A stretch of DNA of 49,916 nt, from the NCBI RefSeq assembly GCF_002154695.1, contig NZ_MTAV01000108.1, positions 1 through 49,916 on the forward strand. Reading direction: 5' to 3'. This DNA comes from Nostoc sp. T09. GTDB taxonomy: Bacteria; Cyanobacteriota; Cyanobacteriia; Cyanobacteriales; Nostocaceae. Made by a program: the position numbers and the translations under genes. Shown here in pieces: positions 45,014 to 49,916 of this stretch; positions within the stretch are counted from its first letter, which is position 1; each line of letters begins with the position of its first letter. The notes below the pieces were generated by a model that was given only the letters and a program-made list of their open reading frames with translations, was not told where the DNA came from and did no database searches.

Positions 45014-45096
45014 TAAACCCCTACCGTTTAGCGCTTAGCTTAACTAAGATAAAACAATTTCCCACCTTCTCTAGTGAAATCAGTAAACTCTTGCCA

Positions 45097-45969
45097 ATGA
45101 CTAACATTATTAATTTATTACTGAGACGCCATCGCAAATTTCCCACTAGCATCTGGCTAATTTTATCCATACTGACATTTGGTATAGCAACTACTTGGCA
45201 ATGCACTCAAGCAAGTACAACACAGCAATCACTACACACCAGCAAACCATCATCTGAGCGTCTAGCAGCCGAGAAAATCGCTCAAAACGCTCCCCCCGAA
45301 TTGGCAAATTTGTTGACACAAATTGATACAGCCGCAAGCCAAGGTGATGTAAAAAAGGTAATCGAATTCTACAGCCCTAATTTTGTTCATGGCGATGGAT
45401 TAAACCGCCAAACTCTGGAAAAAGCCTTAATTGACCTCTGGAAGCGCTATCCCAAATTAAGATACACCACTCAGTTGCAATCTTGGCAATCTGAAGGTAA
45501 CGCCATTGTCGCTGAAACAGTCACTAATATAACTGGCTTACCTTCTGCTAACAGTAATAATTTAGCTCTGAATGCCACAATTAAGTCACGTCAACGCATT
45601 TCAGGTGCAAAAATCCTCCGTCAAGATATTTTGTCGGAACGTACCTCTCTTACTTCAGGTAGCAAGCCACCTCAAGTTGATGTTAAGTTACCACAACAAG
45701 TGAAAGTTGGACAGCAATATAATTTTGATGCGATCGTCCAAGAGCCATTAGGGGATGACTTTATCCTTGGAACAGCGATAGAAGAACCTATTCAAGCAGA
45801 CAAATATCTTAACCCCACACCCGTAGATTTAGAATTACTTACCTCTGGCGGACTGTTTAAAGTCGGACGCGCACCATCTACTCCTGGTAGCCAATGGATT
45901 TCTGCCGTAATCCTACGAGGAAATGGGATGACGATGGTAACACAACGTCTCCAAGTAGTGAAAAAATAG
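45097..45969 (+). CDS. NTF2-like (SnoaL/DUF4440-type) exported protein
   Basis: The protein is 290 aa from the ATG giving MTNIINLLLRRHRKFPTSIWLILSILTFGIATTWQ; upstream in-frame sequence overlaps murG and is not protein-like. A signal or anchor segment lies at about 16-34. The NTF2-like core is at about 65-150 (LANLLTQIDTAASQGDVKKVIEFYSPNFVHGDGLNRQTLEKALIDLWKRYPKLRYTTQLQSWQSEGNAIVAETVTNITG). A C-terminal beta-rich region follows (about 180-290, QVKVGQQYNFDAIVQEPLGDDFILGTAIEEP). Role unknown; NTF2-like domains often bind small molecules or partners. Confidence 0.83.
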   Translation: MTNIINLLLRRHRKFPTSIWLILSILTFGIATTWQCTQASTTQQSLHTSKPSSERLAAEKIAQNAPPELANLLTQIDTAASQGDVKKVIEFYSPNFVHGDGLNRQTLEKALIDLWKRYPKLRYTTQLQSWQSEGNAIVAETVTNITGLPSANSNNLALNATIKSRQRISGAKILRQDILSERTSLTSGSKPPQVDVKLPQQVKVGQQYNFDAIVQEPLGDDFILGTAIEEPIQADKYLNPTPVDLELLTSGGLFKVGRAPSTPGSQWISAVILRGNGMTMVTQRLQVVKK

Positions 45970-45989
45970 TTTAGGCATTGGGCATTGGG

Positions 45990-46034
45990 GAGCCAGTGCC
46001 GTGGGCGGGTTTCCCGACTTGAGGCAACTGGCGT
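45990..46034. repeat. Dispersed 45-47-bp palindromic repeat, copy 2
   Basis: gagccagtgc...cgggtttcccg...gcaactggcgt matches the reverse complement of 8854-8900 with a few substitutions. It is flanked by ggcattgggcattgg direct repeats on the left and cattgggcattgg on the right, so it is nested in another short repeat. Confidence 0.78.
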
Positions 46035-46168
46035 CATTGGGCATTGGTAATATTGCTATTTTCCCCTTTTCTCACGTGTCCCCCGTGTCTCTCTTCCAGT
46101 CTCTAATCTTGGTCATTAGTTCCGAATTGTTGGAAAATTGACACTGGACTGTTGACTCTTGACTAACA

Positions 46169-46942
46169 ATGATTTCTCTGGAAAATCAAATCGTTCTGAT
46201 CACTGGTGCAAGTAGTGGTATTGGTACTGCTTGCGCCAGAGTTCTTGCTGGTGCGGGTGCAAAACTGATTTTAGCGGCGCGACGACTGGAACGTTTACAG
46301 CAACTAGCAGAAGTACTTAATAAAGACTTTAATACCGAAATTTATTTATTACAGCTAGATGTGCGCGATCGCGCTGCTGTGGAATCTGCTATTTCTAGCC
46401 TACCTTCTTCCTGGTCTGAGATTGACATTCTGATCAATAATGCTGGTCTGAGTCGTGGTTTAGACAAGTTGCACGAAGGCAGCTTTGAGGATTGGGAAGA
46501 AATGATTGATACTAATATTAAGGGATTGCTTTACCTTACCCGCTATGTTGTTCCTGGGATGGTAAAACGCGATCGCGGTCATGTGGTAAATATTGGTTCT
46601 ATCGCCGGACATCAAACTTACCCTAATGGCAATGTCTATTGTGGTACGAAAGCCGCTGTCAGAGCAATTTCTGAGGGCTTAAAACAAGATTTGCTAGGCA
46701 CTCCTATCAGAGTAACTTCTGTCGATCCCGGGATGGTAGAAACAGAATTTAGCGAAGTCCGCTTTCATGGCGATAACGAACGTGCCAAAAAAGTTTACCA
46801 GGGAGTCACTCCCCTAACTCCAGATGATGTGGCTGATGTGATATTTTTCTGCGTCACGCGATCGCCCCATGTGAATATCAATGAAGTAGTCCTCATGCCT
46901 GTTGATCAAGCTAGCGCCACCCTAGTCAATAGACGCAGTTAA
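46169..46942 (+). CDS. SDR family NAD(P)-dependent oxidoreductase (YdfG-like)
   Basis: This 257-aa classical short-chain dehydrogenase has TGASSGIG at 12-19, NNAG, the catalytic Ser in NIGSIAG, and Y157-x3-K161 (YCGTKAA). VDPGMVETEFSEVRFHGDNERA and the C-terminal VLMPVDQASATLVNRR resemble the YdfG/serine-3-dehydrogenase-like group acting on 3-hydroxy acids. An Arg after the TGASSGIG strand (AARRLERL) suggests NADP(H). It ends 12 nt before the cytochrome P450 gene, so the two are probably co-transcribed. Confidence 0.93.
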   Translation: MISLENQIVLITGASSGIGTACARVLAGAGAKLILAARRLERLQQLAEVLNKDFNTEIYLLQLDVRDRAAVESAISSLPSSWSEIDILINNAGLSRGLDKLHEGSFEDWEEMIDTNIKGLLYLTRYVVPGMVKRDRGHVVNIGSIAGHQTYPNGNVYCGTKAAVRAISEGLKQDLLGTPIRVTSVDPGMVETEFSEVRFHGDNERAKKVYQGVTPLTPDDVADVIFFCVTRSPHVNINEVVLMPVDQASATLVNRRS

Positions 46943-46953
46943 AATAAAAACAT

Positions 46954-48396
46954 TTGAATAAATTTGAGCTTCGCAAAGCTATGCAGAATACTGCCAACGC
47001 TGAAGAAGTACTTGTACTTGAGGATGGACAAGCGCCACCTACCGGGACTACCACTCCACCAAGAAAGCCAAAGTGGTATGACACATTTGAGTACATCTCA
47101 AATCCCGATCAGTTCTGCCGCAAAAATCTCCAAGAGTATGGCCCTATTTTTAATACAGGAGTCTTTGGTCGCACTACCATCTTTGTAGGCTCCGCTAAAG
47201 CTATTCAAATGGCATTTAATGGGGATTTAAAATATACCGAGATTGCACTACCAGCAACCACAATGGATATGTTCGGTGAGTACAGTCTATTTCAAAGACC
47301 TGATTTGCATCGTCAGCGTAAAAATGCCCTAGCGCCTGGATTGACTGGCCGTGTACTTGATGGTTACACGCCCGAGATTAATAACGTGATTGTGCGTGGT
47401 ATTCAGGATTGGGCGATCTCCAGCCAAATAGCAGTTTACCCAGCAGTAGAGAAGATTTGTTTTGATGTCCTCACGCCTCTACTATTAGGAATCAGTTTAG
47501 ATGACTCTCATCCTGAAACTTTCAAGGGACTACCAATTAGCTCTAAGGCAGAGCTAAAAGCTTTGTACAAAACTTACTTTGATGGCTTCTATGGTTTGTC
47601 TCGATGGAAGTCGCCCTTAACAAAATACGGGCGTGGGTTTTTGGCACGTACCAAACTCCTGGAGTTTATGCGTGCTGTGGTGCATCGGCGGCGAGATGAA
47701 GGCAAAGCAATGAACCCCACGGGTGATTTCCTCTCAATGATGCTAAGCAGCCAGCAAGAAAATCCTGATGGGGTATTTAGTGATGAGCTAATTGAGAATC
47801 AGTGTCTATTAGAGTTATGGGCTTCGTTGTACCAAATTTCCGCTTTGGTATCTTCGCTCATGTACCAAATTGCCCGCCATCCGCAAGTGCTGCCAAGATT
47901 GCGCGAGGAACAAGCCAGTCTGATGGGTAGAAACAGTCAGGTCAATATGTTCTCACCTGAACAGCTGAAGCAGATGGTATTTTTAGAAGCGACAATCAAG
48001 GAATCACTACGGACTCTACCTCCTAGTTCTACAGCCAGCCGTCTACTCACCAAGTCTGTAGTACTCGATGGTATGTTGTATAACAAAGGGTGTGTAATTA
48101 TAGCAGAACCACGGATTGCACACATCATGGCAGAACACTATCACAATCCAGAAGTATTTGCTCCGGAGCGTTTTCTCCCGGAACGAGGCGAGGGCAAGAT
48201 GTATGAATTTATTCCCTTTGGTGGCGGCATCCACGCTTGCTTGGGAGCACAAATGACGCTGGCAATTACAAAAGTGTTTGCGTCTCATTTGCTACAAAGA
48301 TTTAACTGGGAGGCAACAGGTGAACCCAAGTTTGTGCAGTTTCCTCTGAAACATCTCAGGGCTGATTACCAAATCAAGATTACGCACAAAGTTTGA
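46954..48396 (+). CDS. Cytochrome P450 with non-canonical I-helix
   Basis: The 480-aa (from TTG; an ATG 27 nt later is also possible) P450 has the ExxR motif E350-S-L-R353, AEPRIAHIMAEHYHNPEVFAPERFLPE and the heme-ligand motif FGGGIHACLG (C429). The I-helix region reads CLLELWASLYQISALVSSLMYQ, where the usual A-G-x-D/E-T-T acid/alcohol pair should lie around residues 290-296. It has A-S-L-Y-Q-I-S instead, which argues against ordinary O2 activation. Overall it resembles the cyanobacterial CYP120-like group in the C-terminal half. There is no membrane anchor. It probably forms an operon with the SDR. Confidence 0.93.
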   Translation: MNKFELRKAMQNTANAEEVLVLEDGQAPPTGTTTPPRKPKWYDTFEYISNPDQFCRKNLQEYGPIFNTGVFGRTTIFVGSAKAIQMAFNGDLKYTEIALPATTMDMFGEYSLFQRPDLHRQRKNALAPGLTGRVLDGYTPEINNVIVRGIQDWAISSQIAVYPAVEKICFDVLTPLLLGISLDDSHPETFKGLPISSKAELKALYKTYFDGFYGLSRWKSPLTKYGRGFLARTKLLEFMRAVVHRRRDEGKAMNPTGDFLSMMLSSQQENPDGVFSDELIENQCLLELWASLYQISALVSSLMYQIARHPQVLPRLREEQASLMGRNSQVNMFSPEQLKQMVFLEATIKESLRTLPPSSTASRLLTKSVVLDGMLYNKGCVIIAEPRIAHIMAEHYHNPEVFAPERFLPERGEGKMYEFIPFGGGIHACLGAQMTLAITKVFASHLLQRFNWEATGEPKFVQFPLKHLRADYQIKITHKV

Positions 48397-48421
48397 CATC
48401 CTCTCAACATATGACTTTTTT

Positions 48422-48452
48422 ATCGCAGTCAAAAAACATCTGCGATTTTTTT
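48422..48452 (+). terminator. Intrinsic terminator after the P450 gene
   Basis: ATCGCAG and CTGCGAT are exact 7-nt complements around an 11-nt loop, followed by TTTTTT. It lies 25 nt after the P450 stop codon and likely ends the SDR-P450 transcript. Confidence 0.8.
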
Positions 48453-48480
48453 ATGATAATTATTTGCAACTCATAATCAT
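48453..48480. promoter_or_regulatory. Candidate Fur/Zur-type operator upstream of the ZIP gene
   Basis: ATGATAAT and ATAATCAT form an imperfect palindrome (7 of 8 matching) around tatttgcaactc. The left half TGATAATTATTTGCAA closely resembles Fur-box sequences. It lies 45-73 nt before the start of a metal transporter gene, immediately after the terminator. Regulation by Fur or Zur is inference. Confidence 0.45.
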
Positions 48481-48525
48481 TTCGACTATGATTTAATTAA
48501 ATCAACGAAATCAAAAACCCCAGCT

Positions 48526-49299
48526 ATGGAAAGCCTTGTTATTGGTGCAATAGCCAGCTTAGGCGCAGGACTTGCCACAGTCGTCGGTGCCTTACCAGTA
48601 TTACTGCCAATAAATCTCACGCAGCGAGTGCAAGGAATTATGTTGGGGTTTGGAGGGGGAGTAATGTTAGCGGCGACATCCTTCTCGTTAATTGTGCCTG
48701 CAATAGAGGCAGCAATAGCTCAAGGGCAATCCCAAATTAGTGCAGCTTTAATTATTGTTGTGGGAATACTGCTAGGTGGAGTATTTCTACAACTAGCACA
48801 TCAGTTTCTACCCCACGAACACTTTTTTAAAGGGCAAGAAAATGTTCGATACAATAACCTTAAGCGAATTTGGCTATTTATTGCCGCAATTACTATTCAT
48901 AACTTTCCCGAAGGATTAGCTGTAGGAGTTAACTTTGGCAATAATAATATTAGCGATGGAATTCCTGTAGCTTTAGGAATTGGCTTGCAAAATATTCCAG
49001 AAGGATTAGTAGTTGCTTTATCTTTAGTAGCTGAGAAATATTCAGCAGGTTATGCTGTATGGATTTCGCTGCTTACAGGTTTAGTCGAACCGATAGGCGG
49101 TTTGATTGGTTTAGGAGTAGTAAATATTGCCAATTTTATTCTGCCTTGGGCAATGGCATTTGCAGCAGGAGCAATGTTGTTTGTAATAAGTGATGAAATT
49201 ATTCCCGAATCTCATCGCCAAGGCTTAGAAAAAGAAGGAACTATCGGTGTGATGGTGGGATTTGTCATCATGATGTTTTTGGATACTGCGTTAGGATAA
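48526..49299 (+). CDS. ZIP family metal transporter
   Basis: The 257-aa membrane protein has about eight helices. The metal-coordinating pair of motifs is present: H125-N-F-P-E129-G in helix IV (TIHNFPEGLAVGVNFG) and Q155-N-I-P-E159-G in helix V (LGIGLQNIPEGLVVALSL). The length and the short loop HQFLPHEHFFKGQ fit the GufA-like branch. Import or export of Zn2+ (or another divalent metal) is the usual role. It lies after a terminator and Fur/Zur-like palindrome, so it likely has its own promoter. Confidence 0.92.
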   Translation: MESLVIGAIASLGAGLATVVGALPVLLPINLTQRVQGIMLGFGGGVMLAATSFSLIVPAIEAAIAQGQSQISAALIIVVGILLGGVFLQLAHQFLPHEHFFKGQENVRYNNLKRIWLFIAAITIHNFPEGLAVGVNFGNNNISDGIPVALGIGLQNIPEGLVVALSLVAEKYSAGYAVWISLLTGLVEPIGGLIGLGVVNIANFILPWAMAFAAGAMLFVISDEIIPESHRQGLEKEGTIGVMVGFVIMMFLDTALG

Positions 49300-49317
49300 T
49301 CCCTTATTTATAGAAAT

Positions 49318-49372
49318 GTAGGGTAGGCATTGCCCACATAAATCCGGATATGGTAGGCATTGCCCACCCTAC
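49318..49372. repeat. Dispersed palindromic repeat with internal direct repeat
   Basis: The 16-nt word ggtaggcattgcccac occurs twice (49322-49337 and 49352-49367), bounded by GTAGGG and CCCTAC. Each word is itself partly palindromic (GGCATTGCC). It lies between the ZIP and VOC genes. Confidence 0.75.
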
Positions 49373-49439
49373 GATTAAGGTTTGGAATTTGTAACTAATC
49401 AACAAAAAATATTACTTTTCTAGTTAACAGGAGTAAAGT

Positions 49440-49835
49440 ATGAACATGATACGGTTTGAACACATTAACCTTTCTTGTAAAGACATTGACACGACTAAAA
49501 ACTTTTACCAAACTCTATTCCCAGATTGGTATGTGCGAGCCGAAGGCGTATTCAATGGCGATCGCTGGATGCATTTTGGCAACAACCAATTTTATCTGGC
49601 TTTAAATGACGATTCTGAACAAGAAAGAGTGCATCAGCCTTACGAAAGCATTGGCATTAATCATGTTGGCTTCGTGATTAACGATGGCGAAGCTATGCAA
49701 GAGTTGCTTGATGCTAAAGGCATAGACTATTACACAATGACAGCCACTGAAACCAAGCATAGAATTTATGTCAATGACCCAGATGGCAACGAAATTGAGT
49801 TAGTTGAATATAACTCTGATTATGCTCTCGCATAG
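49440..49835 (+). CDS. VOC (glyoxalase/bleomycin-resistance fold) protein
   Basis: The 131-aa single-domain vicinal oxygen chelate protein has N-terminal IRFEHINLSCKDIDTTKNFYQTLFPDWYVRAEG (probable metal His at H8), a central INHVGFVI His, and C-terminal YVNDPDGNEIELVEY with the Glu ligand. The AACAGGAG ribosome-binding sequence is just upstream of the ATG. The substrate (glyoxalase, dioxygenase or other) cannot be assigned from sequence. Confidence 0.93.
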   Translation: MNMIRFEHINLSCKDIDTTKNFYQTLFPDWYVRAEGVFNGDRWMHFGNNQFYLALNDDSEQERVHQPYESIGINHVGFVINDGEAMQELLDAKGIDYYTMTATETKHRIYVNDPDGNEIELVEYNSDYALA

Positions 49836-49916
49836 TCAGCACAAAGACTGCTGTTCAGATCCCCGACTTCTTGAAGGATACAGCTGGCGAATAGGGGGTA
49901 ATACCCTACAAAAGTC
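49836..49916. other. End of window
   Basis: 81 nt of noncoding sequence follow the VOC gene. The segment cagatccccgacttcttgaagga resembles a common cyanobacterial dispersed repeat, truncated by the window end. Confidence 0.4.

Overview
The window reads as chromosomal DNA of a filamentous, Nostoc/Anabaena-like cyanobacterium. The palindrome GCGATCGC (HIP1) recurs throughout. Intergenic DNA carries tandem heptanucleotide arrays (STRR type) and several families of short dispersed palindromes. Gene content is also cyanobacterial: RpaB, a CCB-type cytochrome b6 assembly factor, an NblB-like HEAT protein, DUF760, a group 2 sigma factor, a low-complexity-tail membrane protein and a His-type Dps. Most genes are ordinary housekeeping genes. 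I see no prophage, CRISPR array, transposase, rRNA or tRNA.

Layout. 1-3.3 kb: an SLH-anchored DUF1565 beta-helix protein, a 65-aa protein and a membrane protein, all on the minus strand. 3.4-9.5 kb: the rimP-nusA-ylxR-infB translation/transcription operon on the minus strand; a hairpin plus U-run just before rimP suggests attenuation. 9.6-14.8 kb: a membrane protein with a voltage-sensor-like segment, a secreted peptidoglycan-binding protein with a Thr/Pro tail, an SDH-type serine protease and radA. 15-17 kb: rpaB, a CCB factor and a DUF456 protein, co-directional on plus. 17.2-22.7 kb: a PEP-CTERM protein, then NblB-like, CBS, Nudix, DUF760 and a group 2 sigma gene on minus. 23.2-29.2 kb: carB and dps on minus, then a small conserved gene and a [2Fe-2S] ferredoxin-domain gene on plus. 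30-32.6 kb: a phnD-phnC-phnE type ABC importer with no C-P lyase genes nearby.

32.8-36.2 kb is the most accessory-like part. It has a DUF559 nuclease ORF bracketed by a 39/40-bp inverted repeat, small orphan genes, a cupin, a 12-unit 21-bp minisatellite with higher-order structure, further dispersed palindromes and a hicBA toxin-antitoxin pair. 36.2-49.9 kb: a glutaredoxin-like gene and murE, two convergent soluble sensor-kinase-like genes that both look degenerate (one lacks the phospho-acceptor His, the other lacks ATP-binding G boxes), a BON lipoprotein, an orphan, murG, an NTF2-like secreted protein, an SDR-P450 pair whose P450 lacks the I-helix acid/alcohol residues, a ZIP metal transporter behind a Fur/Zur-like palindrome, and a VOC protein.

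I found no clear undescribed multi-gene system. The best leads are the inverted-repeat-bounded DUF559 unit, the rimP leader attenuator, the non-canonical P450 with its SDR partner, the degenerate kinases, and repeat arrays that have expanded into coding sequence (carB, radA, the CCB start codon).
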